DNA of 64,000 nt from Bacteroidota bacterium (lineage in GTDB: Bacteria; Bacteroidota; Bacteroidia; Chitinophagales; Chitinophagaceae). This document shows positions 43,229-51,521 of this stretch, one piece after another. The DNA is taken from NCBI GenBank assembly GCA_016868815.1, contig VGFQ01000009.1, positions 1 to 64,000 of the forward strand. Reading direction: 5' to 3'. The translations under genes were made by a program, and so were the position numbers. Below the pieces are notes generated by a model, which was not told where the DNA came from, did not search any database, and saw only the letters and a program-made list of their open reading frames with translations. Each line of letters opens with the position of its first letter. Within the stretch, counting starts at the first letter, position 1.

Positions 43229-44107
43229 CTAATTTCTACCCATCCGCATCATCATCATGCCGCGCTCGTTTTGCATCTCAGACATCGGTTTGATGTCAAA
43301 GCCCTTTGGGATCTCGAAGGTTTTCGGGTCGATGCTTGCATCTAGCTGCACCTTGGTCACCATCGTATGGGTTTTGAAGCCATTCCCCCGCTCCACCTGG
43401 AATTCCATGGGAAAACCCGGCAACTCGTTCAGACCTGGGATGCCGATCAAGGACATCATCCCACTACGACCGCCACCGCCAAAGCCGCTCTCCCCGCCGG
43501 GGAAGCCCAAGCCCTCAGGCATTTTGAAGTCCGGAGAATACCAGATGATGCTCTCATTTGGCTGCCCACGCTGCCCTCGGGTCCGTATGATGGCTTTGCG
43601 GCATGTCAGTCCCGCAATCTTCTTGGTTTCCTCTGTGTATTCTATCTCTGGCCGGGCAGGTGCACCAAAGCTGAAGCCAGCCCGCTGCAGGCTATCTCTC
43701 CGGGCATCCCTGCCCTCATTCCTCCGGGCATTGCGCATAGAATCCATCCGGGCCCGCATGACCTGCTCATCTTCGGGCGTGGAAAAAAATCCCGTCTTTC
43801 GCCCCATGGTTTCTGTAAGATTTGTCGTTCGTCCAGACGTTTTGTCGGTGATCACGATGTTATTGCCGAAGTCTGTATTGCTCTCCATCTTACTCCTCAT
43901 TCCACTGACATACAGCGTACTACTGGCCTCCATGCCACCACCCATCATCATCTGTCCGCCACCTTCCGGGCCGTTGGTATTATTGCCGAAATTCTCTGGA
44001 AATGTCACTTCCGTCTTGAAGCGAATGATGGCCTTTTCCACCATCCGGGGCTGGGCGATCGCTGTAGAGGTGCTCAGGCTGAGCAGAGAGATCATAACAG
44101 TTCTCAT
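43229..44107 (-). CDS. GLPGLI-like exported protein
   Basis: An exported protein of about 292 residues. I prefer the ATG at 44107 because a signal peptide (MRTVMISLLSLSTSTAIAQ) starts there; 44140 is an in-frame alternative. It carries the family hallmark in GIPGLNELPGFPMEF, preceded by KKIAGLTCRKAII and IIWYSPDF, as in GLPGLI proteins of Bacteroidota, whose function is unknown. Insertions rich in Gly/Met (GGGQMMMGGGM) and Arg/Asp (RNARRNEGRDARRDSL) are unusual, and the C-terminus is Met-rich, which could bind metal (inference). The CrtA-like gene follows closely. Confidence 0.75.
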   Translation of the reverse strand: MRTVMISLLSLSTSTAIAQPRMVEKAIIRFKTEVTFPENFGNNTNGPEGGGQMMMGGGMEASSTLYVSGMRSKMESNTDFGNNIVITDKTSGRTTNLTETMGRKTGFFSTPEDEQVMRARMDSMRNARRNEGRDARRDSLQRAGFSFGAPARPEIEYTEETKKIAGLTCRKAIIRTRGQRGQPNESIIWYSPDFKMPEGLGFPGGESGFGGGGRSGMMSLIGIPGLNELPGFPMEFQVERGNGFKTHTMVTKVQLDASIDPKTFEIPKGFDIKPMSEMQNERGMMMMRMGRN

Positions 44108-44242
44108 AAGAAAAGGCTTGCTGTGTGAAATGTTGTGCATCCTAAAAGACTTTACAGTGGCAAGTTACTTCAAAAAAAACCGATGGATCCTGCGTCATAT
44201 ATGTTAAGGTGAGAAATTCCCGGATGGTCGGCTGATTCCCCA

Positions 44243-44250
44243 TACTTTTG
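44243..44250 (+). promoter_or_regulatory. -7 element of the SDR gene
   Basis: TACTTTTG is an exact TAnnTTTG match ending 5 bases before the ATG at 44256. No -33 match. It predicts that transcription starts at the start codon. Confidence 0.45.
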
Positions 44251-44255
44251 AAACT

Positions 44256-45056
44256 ATGGGTAAGCTTACAGGGAAAGTGGTATGGATTACTGGCGCATCT
44301 TCTGGCATCGGCGAGGCCCTGGCGCATGCCTGCTGGGAGGAGGGGGCCCATCTGATCTTGTCGTCCCGAAGGCAAGCCGCTTTGCTGCGCGTCCAAACAG
44401 TCTTGCCGGCAGCCAATGACAGGCAGGCAATGATCTTACCCATGGACATGAGCCGGGTGGACGACCTGCCCACTGCGGTCGACCAAGCTCTGGCACATTT
44501 CGGGAGGGTTGACATCCTGGTGAATAATGCGGGCATTAGCCAGCGCTCCATGGCTGCTGAGACACCCCTCGACATAGACCGGCGCATCATGGAAGTCAAC
44601 TTTTTTGGCCCAGTGGCCCTCACCAAGGCCATCTTGCCTACTATGGTGGCAGCCGGCGGAGGCAGGATAGTTGTTGTAAGCAGCATTTCCGGTAAGTTCG
44701 GATACCACCTTCGCTCAGCCTATGCCGCCTCCAAGCACGCCTTACATGGTTTTTTCGAGTCCCTCCGCCTAGAGATGTACGACCGAGGCCTCCGCGTCAC
44801 CCTGGTATGCCCTGGCCGTATCCGTACTGATATTTCCCTCCATGCCCTGACAGCAGATGGGACGGAGCATCAACAGATGGATCAGGGACAGTTGCAGGGA
44901 CGCAGCGCGCATGAATGTGCCGCCAGGATCCTCAAAGCCATCTTTCGTGACGAAGAAGAAGTCTATTTCGGAGGAAAAGAAGTGTATGCCGTCTGGATCA
45001 AACGTTTTTTACCCTCCCTTTTTTCCCGTATTATGCGCAAGCGTAGTTCGGATTGA
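44256..45056 (+). CDS. Short-chain dehydrogenase/reductase
   Basis: A 266-residue classical SDR. The cofactor site is T12-G-A-S-S-G-I-G and NNAGIS follows. The catalytic triad is Ser142/143 in VVVSSISG, Tyr156 and Lys160 in AYAASK. The C-terminal KRFLPSLFSRIMRKRSSD is basic and possibly membrane-associated, as in DHRS7-like enzymes. The SSRR after the second strand suggests NADP preference. Substrate unknown. It is followed after 48 bases by the VOC protein, probably one transcript. Confidence 0.9.
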   Translation: MGKLTGKVVWITGASSGIGEALAHACWEEGAHLILSSRRQAALLRVQTVLPAANDRQAMILPMDMSRVDDLPTAVDQALAHFGRVDILVNNAGISQRSMAAETPLDIDRRIMEVNFFGPVALTKAILPTMVAAGGGRIVVVSSISGKFGYHLRSAYAASKHALHGFFESLRLEMYDRGLRVTLVCPGRIRTDISLHALTADGTEHQQMDQGQLQGRSAHECAARILKAIFRDEEEVYFGGKEVYAVWIKRFLPSLFSRIMRKRSSD

Positions 45057-45104
45057 TCATTGGCTTTCCGTACGCGCAACCTTCAAAGTACATTCCACCA
45101 AGAC

Positions 45105-46166
45105 ATGAACTCCACAGCTACCATCGCCGGCATTCAGCAGATAGGCATCGGCGTGCTTGACGTGAAACAGGCCTTCGCCTGGTATCGAAAATATTTTGGG
45201 ATCGACATCCCTGTCTTCGACGAGGCGGCTGAAGCACCCTACATGACGCGGTATACAGGTGGGAAGGTCCATAGCCGACATGCCATCCTGGCGATCAATA
45301 TGCGCGGCGGCGGAGGCTTCGAGATATGGCAGTACACGAGCCGAGAACCCAGCCCTTGCACATTCGAACTGATGCCCGGCGACCTCGGCATCTTTGCCGC
45401 CGTCATCAAATCCTCCGACGTACGTGCCAGCTTTGACAGCTTTCTATCGCTCGGGACCGGCCTCGCGTCCCCCATCGTACGAGACCCCGCCGGAAGGGAT
45501 GTCTTCCTGGTGCGGGACCCTTGGGGCAACCTGTTTCGCCTCGTGCCATCGGCCGACTGGTTTGCCGAAGGTCCCTCTTACACCGGTGGTGTGACCGGCA
45601 GCGTCATCGGAGTGTCAGACATGAATGCCTCCCTCAAGTTCTATCGTGAAATTCTTGGATACGATGATATTATATACCAGGTAGAAGGTCAATTCCCAGA
45701 CCTAAGCCATCTTCCGGGCGGAGACTGCGTGTGCCGTCGCACCCTTCTGACACACCGGCAACCACGCGTGGGTGCCTTCTCCTCTCTGCTGGGGAATACC
45801 GAGATAGAACTTATACAGGTGCTCGACAGAACACCCAGAAAGGTCTATCACGACCGTTACTGGGGTGATTGTGGCTTCATACACCTTTGTTTCGACATCA
45901 ACGGACAAGACGCGATGCGTGAAAAATGTGCCTCCATGGGCTACCCATATACCACCGACAGCCGTTCAAGCTTCAATATGGGAGATGCCGCCGGGCATTT
46001 TAGCTACATTGAAGACCCCGATGGCACCTTGATTGAGTTTGTTGAAACACATAAGATCCCCATCATCAAAAAACTCGGGTGGTATCTCGACTTGCGCCGT
46101 CGTGATAGGTCAAGGCCCTTGCCCCGCTGGATACTCAAGACTCTTTCCTTCAGCCGGGTCAGATAG
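45105..46166 (+). CDS. Two-domain VOC (glyoxalase/dioxygenase-fold) protein
   Basis: A 353-residue protein with two vicinal oxygen chelate domains, about 8-150 (IQQIGIGVLDVKQAFAWYRKYFG, metal-ligand-like DPWGNLFRLV) and about 165-325 (VIGVSDMNASLKFYREILGY, HLCFDINGQDAM, EDPDGTLIEFVETH). I use the ATG at 45105; the upstream TTG frame from 45060 adds 15 residues without family resemblance. The architecture recalls glyoxalases and ring-cleaving dioxygenases, but it lacks the specific C-terminal block of 4-hydroxyphenylpyruvate dioxygenase. The end is strongly basic. Likely co-transcribed with the SDR gene. Confidence 0.85.
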   Translation: MNSTATIAGIQQIGIGVLDVKQAFAWYRKYFGIDIPVFDEAAEAPYMTRYTGGKVHSRHAILAINMRGGGGFEIWQYTSREPSPCTFELMPGDLGIFAAVIKSSDVRASFDSFLSLGTGLASPIVRDPAGRDVFLVRDPWGNLFRLVPSADWFAEGPSYTGGVTGSVIGVSDMNASLKFYREILGYDDIIYQVEGQFPDLSHLPGGDCVCRRTLLTHRQPRVGAFSSLLGNTEIELIQVLDRTPRKVYHDRYWGDCGFIHLCFDINGQDAMREKCASMGYPYTTDSRSSFNMGDAAGHFSYIEDPDGTLIEFVETHKIPIIKKLGWYLDLRRRDRSRPLPRWILKTLSFSRVR

Positions 46167-46280
46167 TCTCTATTGGATCCGATGTTTTTCATTCGGCTCA
46201 ACCTTTTGCATCTTCATCTAAGCGACGATGAAGGCAAGCGGGTCCAAATATTTGCCTATCCCCGCCTCACATCTATAAGG
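46167..46280 (+). pseudogene. Remnant of a GH20 beta-N-acetylhexosaminidase
   Basis: Directly after the VOC stop, and in the same frame, about 36 codons translate to SLLDPMFFIRLNLLHLHLSD and then DEGKRVQIFAYPRLTSI. This closely follows the GH20 core strand block, typically LNxLHLHLSDDEGWRxEI...YPxLT. No start codon, catalytic Asp-Glu pair or continuing similarity is found, so this is a fragment of a lost gene rather than a working enzyme. Confidence 0.45.
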
Positions 46281-46678
46281 TGCTCATTAAAGATGATAAT
46301 TTCTTTTTGCACATCCGGATGCGCATTCCCCTATCTACACAGGGCCACTGCGATTTCCAAAAGAGGCCAGTATGTTGAAATTAATCAGTTCCCGCGACGG
46401 AAAACTGATAGGTCGCCAGATGGATATCCCAACCGCAGAATTGAGGCGACGGGCAGGGATGCTAGTCCTATTGCGCGAACGTATCTTCTCCAGAGAAAAC
46501 CTGATTCGTCTGGCCTGGATGCAGATATGTTTGTTGTTGATCGGACTTACATGGATTTGCTGGACGAGGTTTTCAAGGCCACGAAAACACAAACATCCGT
46601 TGGTTTAATTTGATGACTGCCATCTGCCATTCACTACTCATGGTTTTTAAAGTTCCTAAGCCACTCCCGCCGATCCAG
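46281..46678 (+). other. Decayed-looking region with small open frames
   Basis: No convincing intact gene is present. One frame up to the TAA at 46611-46613 ends in GLDADMFVVDRTYMDLLDEV, which is weakly reminiscent of the end of amidohydrolases (ADxVVLDR motif). Another frame (46372-46608, 78 codons) has a hydrophobic stretch (MQICLLLIGLTWICW) but no family. Both could be chance; together with the GH20 fragment they suggest a gene graveyard. Confidence 0.3.
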
Positions 46679-46707
46679 TTGCCATCTAATTGGAATTGTT
46701 ATATTTG
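46679..46707 (+). promoter_or_regulatory. Promoter of the metal-efflux operon
   Basis: TTG at 46679-46681 and TATATTTG at 46700-46707 are 18 bases apart, close to the Bacteroidota consensus. The -7 element ends 5 bases before the ATG at 46713, so the first gene of the operon is predicted to be leaderless. Confidence 0.6.
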
Positions 46708-46712
46708 GTAAC

Positions 46713-47090
46713 ATGAGACGTTGGATATCCCTACTTCTTTGCCTTCAAATCCTGTCCAATGGGCAAGTGCTCTCCGAAGTGGTGAAAATGGCCAACCTCC
46801 TGGATCACTTCATCATGCACAAGGATAAGGGAGAAGTGTCTGATTGGGCTGGCTTCCTCCGCATGCATTACTTCGATCCGGAACATCGCCGTTCAGACCC
46901 GGGCCACCATGAGCGCCTGCCGCTGCAACAGGCGACGCCCCATGCCATGCCACTCTTTATCACCGCCGATGAATATCCGCTTCTCGCAAGCATTGATCCC
47001 CCGACTTCTTTGTCCCCAGTGGCAATCATGCCCGCCCATCATCCCGTGGCGGCCAGCTACGACATCTTTCAGCCGCCCCGGACTGTCTGA
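46713..47090 (+). CDS. Small His-rich exported protein of the metal-efflux operon
   Basis: A 125-residue protein with a short hydrophobic N-terminus (MRRWISLLLCLQILSNGQVL), then VVKMANLLDHFIMHK and DWAGFLRMHYFDPEHRR. A His/Met/Asp-rich region follows (DPGHHERLPLQQATPHAMP, MPAHHPVAA). Similar small genes precede CusA/CzcA-type pumps in Bacteroidota and are annotated hypothetical. The histidines suggest periplasmic metal binding or sensing (inference). It lies 61 bases upstream of the RND pump gene and has its own promoter 5 bases before the ATG. Confidence 0.75.
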   Translation: MRRWISLLLCLQILSNGQVLSEVVKMANLLDHFIMHKDKGEVSDWAGFLRMHYFDPEHRRSDPGHHERLPLQQATPHAMPLFITADEYPLLASIDPPTSLSPVAIMPAHHPVAASYDIFQPPRTV

Positions 47091-47151
47091 ACACATGGTC
47101 AGACAGATATATTTTTTCTTTCTCTCTTCCTGAACGTCAAGACATCTGGAT

Positions 47152-50100
47152 ATGCTGAACCGTATCATTCGTTTCTCCATTCGGAACAAATTGATCGTGG
47201 CCCTTTTCATCCTGGCCTGGATCTCATGGGGTGCGTTTGAATTCACGCGCCTCCCGATGGATGCCTTGCCAGACATCACCTCCAACCAGGTACAGGCCAT
47301 CACGGTTACGCCTACACTGGCATCGCCGGAGGTAGAGCAGTTGATAACTTTCCCCATCGAACAGGCATGTTCGAACATCCCGGGTATCACAGAAATCCGT
47401 TCCATCTCCCGCTTTGGCCTGTCTGTCGTCACCATCGTCTTCCGCGATGAGACGGACATCTACTGGGCCCGTCAGCAAGTAGGGGAGCGGCTGGCGCAAA
47501 TCCGCCAAGAGATACCCCCTGAGGCTGGCTCCCCAGCGCTAGCGCCTGCTACTACCGGACTTGGCGAGGTATACCAATACATCCTCCGCCCTGCTGCCGG
47601 CTATGAAGGAAAGTATACCATCGAAGACCTCCGCACCATACAAGACTGGATCGTTCGACGGCAACTCCTGGGTACCCCGGGCGTAGCCGACGTCAGCAGC
47701 TTTGGAGGAAAGCTGCGGCAATATGAAGTGGCCCTCCGCCCGGAACGGTTGCAAAGCCTAGGCATCTCCATGTCCGATGTGTACAGGGCTCTGGAACAAA
47801 ACAACCAGAATGCCGGCGGCTCCTACATCGAGCAGGGACCCTCCCTGCTCTACATCCGTGCCGAAGGTCAAGCCCGCAACATGGAGGACATTCGCCGCAT
47901 CCCTGTGCGCCAGACTGCCTCCGGCATTCCTATCTTCATCCGAGACATTGCTGAAGTCCGCATCGGGCATGCCGTCCGCTATGGTGCCTTGACGTATGAA
48001 GACAAGGGAGAAGTCGCCGGCGCCGTCGTGCTCATGCTCAAAGGGGAGAATGCCGTACAGGTCATCGCCGGCATCCAGGCCCGGATAGAGCGCATCCGCC
48101 AGACACTTCCGGAAGGTGTAGAGCTTGTCACGTTTCTGGACAGGACGAAGATGGTCGGCAGGGCTGTCTCCACGGTTTCCCAAAACCTGCTGGAAGGAGC
48201 GCTCATCGTTGTGTTCGTCCTTGTCTTCTTTCTGGGCAACCTCCGTGCCGGCCTCCTCGTCGCTTCCGTTATTCCCCTGTCCATGCTATTTTCCATCACC
48301 CTGATGAATCTCACGGGCGTATCTGGTAACCTCATGAGTCTGGGCGCGATCGATTTTGGCCTGATCGTCGACGGCGCAGTCATCATCGTAGAAGCTATCC
48401 TGCATCGCCTCCACCTCGAAAAGATGAAGGGGGGTATCCGCCAACCAACCGATACGATGGATGCCATCGTCTCCTCTACCAGCTCGCGGATGATGAATGC
48501 GGCCGTCTTTGGACAAATCATCATCCTCGTCGTCTATCTACCCATCCTCAGCCTTTCCGGGATAGAAGGGAAGATGTTCCGGCCTATGGCCCAGACCGTT
48601 GCCTTCGCCCTCTTAGGTGCCTTGATCCTCTCGCTCACCTATGTGCCGATGATGTCTTCTTGGCTGCTCTCGCATTCGGCCGGTCATTCGCTGAAGTTTT
48701 CCGAGCGTTTTATGCAGTGGTTGGGTCATGCATATGCCAAGACCCTGGCAGCCACCCTTCGTCGGCCAAAGTTCCTGCTGGGGGTTAGCCTCTTCACCCT
48801 CTGCCTGTCTTTCGGACTCGCCACTCGGCTGGGAGGAGAGTTCATACCCGAACTGGAGGAGGGCGACTTCGCCATCGATGCTCGGATAATCACTGGCAGT
48901 TCCCTCTCAGAGTCGGTAAGGGTGGCGACAGCGGCCGCCACCATCCTGCGGGGCTTCCCAGAAGTCGAGCGCATCGTGACACGCATCGGAGCCAGCGAGA
49001 TCCCCACAGATCCGATGCCCATTGAAATGACCGATATTATTGTCAGCCTGCGCGACAAGAAAACGTGGACTACTTCGGAGACCTACGATGCCTTGGCTGA
49101 CACGATGAGCCGGGCCCTCCATGCCATCCCGGGCCTGACCGCCGGCTTTCAATACCCTGTGCAGATGCGCTTTAATGAACTCACCGCAGGCGCCCGGCAA
49201 GATGTCGTTTGCAAAATCTTTGGAGAAGACCTTGACACGCTCGCCTCCCTGGCACAAATGCTTGCTGCTTCCGCCCTGAAGTTAGAGGGCGTCCGGGACC
49301 TGTACGTAGAAGCGGTGACAGGCCTACCACAGGTCGTCATTCGCTACCGCAGGGATCAGATGTCCATGTTCGGGGTCTCCATCAAAGAAGTCAACCGCAC
49401 CGTTCGAGCCGCCTTTGCCGGGGAGACGGTCGGGAAAATCTACGAGAACGAGCGACGCTACGACCTTGTTGTCCGACTCGATGCCTCCGCCCGGAAAGGT
49501 ATTGAAGACATCCGCCGAATGCTGGTAACCACCATCTCCGGCCGACAGGTAGCCCTCTATCAGCTTGCAGACATTTTCACGGAAGAAGGTCCGAATCAGA
49601 TCCAGCGGGAAGATGCCAAACGACGCATCATCGTGGCTTTCAATACCCGCGGGCGAGATGTACAAAGCATCGTAGAAGACCTGCAAAGACGAGTAGCAGT
49701 AGATGTCAAACTCCCTGCAGGCTACTACGTTCAATACGGGGGGCAGTTTGAAAACCTCATGGAAGCACGGCAGCGGCTGGTGATCGCTGTGCCCGTGGCA
49801 TTGCTGCTCATCTTCGTCATGCTCTACTTTGCCTTCCATTCCATACAGTATGGGCTGCTCATCTTTTCCGCCATCCCACTGTCAGCCATCGGTGGTATCC
49901 TCTCGCTTTGGCTGCGCGACATGCCCTTTAGCATCTCCGCTGGCGTGGGCTTTATAGCCCTGTTTGGTGTGGCGGTAATCAATGGTATCGTCTTGCTGTC
50001 AGAGTTCAAGAGACTTATGATGGAAGTTGGGCTGTCTGCTGAGGAAGCCGTCGCAGAAGGTACCCAGAACAGACTTCGTCCGGTTCTCATGACAGCAGCG

Positions 50101-51516
50101 GTGGCCTCCCTCGGCTTTCTCCCCATGGCCCTCAGTCAAAGTGCCGGGACTGAAGTGCAACGTCCACTCGCCACCGTCGTCATAGGAGGCTTGGTCACCG
50201 CAACCCTTTTGACACTCTTCGTCTTGCCCGCACTCTTTTTGTACGTGCAACGTCGGTCTGCTGGCTTCCGCGGCCCTCTCGCCACCGCCAGTCTCCTCGC
50301 CCTATGCCTAAGCCCGGGACTGGCCGCACAGCCATTACAAGGTATACAGTCCTCTACCACTGAACTGCTGCAGATCGCGGAAAGGAGAAGTCTGTCGGTC
50401 GCCAACACCCGCAGCATGGATGCGTATTGGCAGGCACTTGCTTCCAAAGTGTTCGATCCGCCCCGCACGCAGCTAGGCCTCGAGTATGGTAACCTCAACA
50501 GCTTCAACTTGGATACCCGATTCTTTACCAGTCAATCCTTCCAGCCACCGGTTGTCTATGCCCGAAACCGCGACTACTTTCAGGCAGGCCTGCTCTCCAA
50601 CCAGGCCCTCACCCGGCTGCGATTGCGGGATGTGAGATATCAAGTGAGGAGCCTCTGTGCCGCGTTAGCAAGCCTGCAGGAACGGGATCTCTTGCTGCGA
50701 CGGCTGGATACTGTCTACAATCGTTCCGCCCGGGCGGCAGCCCTCCGGTTGCAGACGGGCGAGACAGGTCGCTTGGCAAAGGCATCCGCTGAGGCATATG
50801 CAGGACATGTAAGACTGCAACGGCGACAGCTGCTAGAAGACTTGGTCCAGTTGCAGCAAAGGCTGGCTACCGTGCTGGATACCGCCGTTGCCTGGCTGCC
50901 ATTGCCGGAAGAGCCTTTACCTGAAACGAAAGCTACATCTCCCGCCCTCCAGATCACGTCTCATCCACAGCTCGACCTTCTGCAGTCGCAGCAAGATGTC
51001 AAAAAGGCACAAACGGAGATCGAAAAGAACAAGCTGGCCCCGGAATTCAACCTGGGATATAGCAATCTTTCCATCATCGGTTGGCAGTCGCCCGACGGAT
51101 TGACACAGAAATTCTACGGCGCAACCGACCGATTCGGACAGATTCAATTCTCCATGGGCCTGCCCATCTTCACAGGTGCAGCCCGCGCTCGAATCCGGGC
51201 AGGCAACGTCGAGGCAGCCATCGCCGCACAAGAAAGAGAGCGGACACGGAAAGACCTGTCTGGCCGCCTCGCAGAAGCCATGGCCAATCTGCGCAAGCAT
51301 TCCGCCTCACTGGAATGGTTTCAGCAGACGGGACTTGAAGAGGCGCAAGTGTTGGAATCAGACGCAGCTGCTGGCCTAGCCGTCGGGAGCCTCTCGTATG
51401 CCGAATGGGCTGTCCTGATGGACCAGGCCGTCCGCATCCGACTTGAATGGCTGCAGGCAAGGGATGAAGTCCGAAAGGCGAATGCTGAGATCGAATACAT
51501 CACCGGAAAAGACTGA
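47152..51516 (+). CDS. CzcA/CusA-type heavy-metal RND pump fused to a TolC-like outer membrane factor
   Basis: A 1454-residue fusion. Residues 1 to about 1040 form the inner-membrane proton-driven RND pump with 12 membrane helices. TM4 contains D401-F-G-x3-D407-G-A-x4-E414, the signature of the divalent-cation (CzcA, Zn/Co/Cd) class rather than the CusA copper/silver class. After the last pump helix (near LPALFLYVQRRS) a signal-like segment (TASLLALCLSPGLAAQ) leads into a TolC/CzcC-like outer membrane efflux domain, about 1070-1454, with long coiled-coil helices ending ANAEIEYITGKD. One polypeptide would span the whole envelope. The adaptor gene follows after 5 bases. Confidence 0.93.
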   Translation: MLNRIIRFSIRNKLIVALFILAWISWGAFEFTRLPMDALPDITSNQVQAITVTPTLASPEVEQLITFPIEQACSNIPGITEIRSISRFGLSVVTIVFRDETDIYWARQQVGERLAQIRQEIPPEAGSPALAPATTGLGEVYQYILRPAAGYEGKYTIEDLRTIQDWIVRRQLLGTPGVADVSSFGGKLRQYEVALRPERLQSLGISMSDVYRALEQNNQNAGGSYIEQGPSLLYIRAEGQARNMEDIRRIPVRQTASGIPIFIRDIAEVRIGHAVRYGALTYEDKGEVAGAVVLMLKGENAVQVIAGIQARIERIRQTLPEGVELVTFLDRTKMVGRAVSTVSQNLLEGALIVVFVLVFFLGNLRAGLLVASVIPLSMLFSITLMNLTGVSGNLMSLGAIDFGLIVDGAVIIVEAILHRLHLEKMKGGIRQPTDTMDAIVSSTSSRMMNAAVFGQIIILVVYLPILSLSGIEGKMFRPMAQTVAFALLGALILSLTYVPMMSSWLLSHSAGHSLKFSERFMQWLGHAYAKTLAATLRRPKFLLGVSLFTLCLSFGLATRLGGEFIPELEEGDFAIDARIITGSSLSESVRVATAAATILRGFPEVERIVTRIGASEIPTDPMPIEMTDIIVSLRDKKTWTTSETYDALADTMSRALHAIPGLTAGFQYPVQMRFNELTAGARQDVVCKIFGEDLDTLASLAQMLAASALKLEGVRDLYVEAVTGLPQVVIRYRRDQMSMFGVSIKEVNRTVRAAFAGETVGKIYENERRYDLVVRLDASARKGIEDIRRMLVTTISGRQVALYQLADIFTEEGPNQIQREDAKRRIIVAFNTRGRDVQSIVEDLQRRVAVDVKLPAGYYVQYGGQFENLMEARQRLVIAVPVALLLIFVMLYFAFHSIQYGLLIFSAIPLSAIGGILSLWLRDMPFSISAGVGFIALFGVAVINGIVLLSEFKRLMMEVGLSAEEAVAEGTQNRLRPVLMTAAVASLGFLPMALSQSAGTEVQRPLATVVIGGLVTATLLTLFVLPALFLYVQRRSAGFRGPLATASLLALCLSPGLAAQPLQGIQSSTTELLQIAERRSLSVANTRSMDAYWQALASKVFDPPRTQLGLEYGNLNSFNLDTRFFTSQSFQPPVVYARNRDYFQAGLLSNQALTRLRLRDVRYQVRSLCAALASLQERDLLLRRLDTVYNRSARAAALRLQTGETGRLAKASAEAYAGHVRLQRRQLLEDLVQLQQRLATVLDTAVAWLPLPEEPLPETKATSPALQITSHPQLDLLQSQQDVKKAQTEIEKNKLAPEFNLGYSNLSIIGWQSPDGLTQKFYGATDRFGQIQFSMGLPIFTGAARARIRAGNVEAAIAAQERERTRKDLSGRLAEAMANLRKHSASLEWFQQTGLEEAQVLESDAAAGLAVGSLSYAEWAVLMDQAVRIRLEWLQARDEVRKANAEIEYITGKD

Positions 51517-51521
51517 CACGC

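Noticed and set aside
43257..44207. 316-codon open frame on the + strand
   Set aside because: Antisense to the GLPGLI-like gene; low-complexity Ser/Pro-rich translation without a start context.
45105..46166. 4-hydroxyphenylpyruvate dioxygenase identity for the VOC protein
   Set aside because: Two VOC domains fit, but the HPPD-specific C-terminal sequence and neighbours of tyrosine catabolism are missing.
46372..46608. 78-codon open frame with one hydrophobic segment
   Set aside because: Could be a small membrane protein, but it overlaps another frame with remnant-like similarity and has no promoter; kept only as part of the decayed region.
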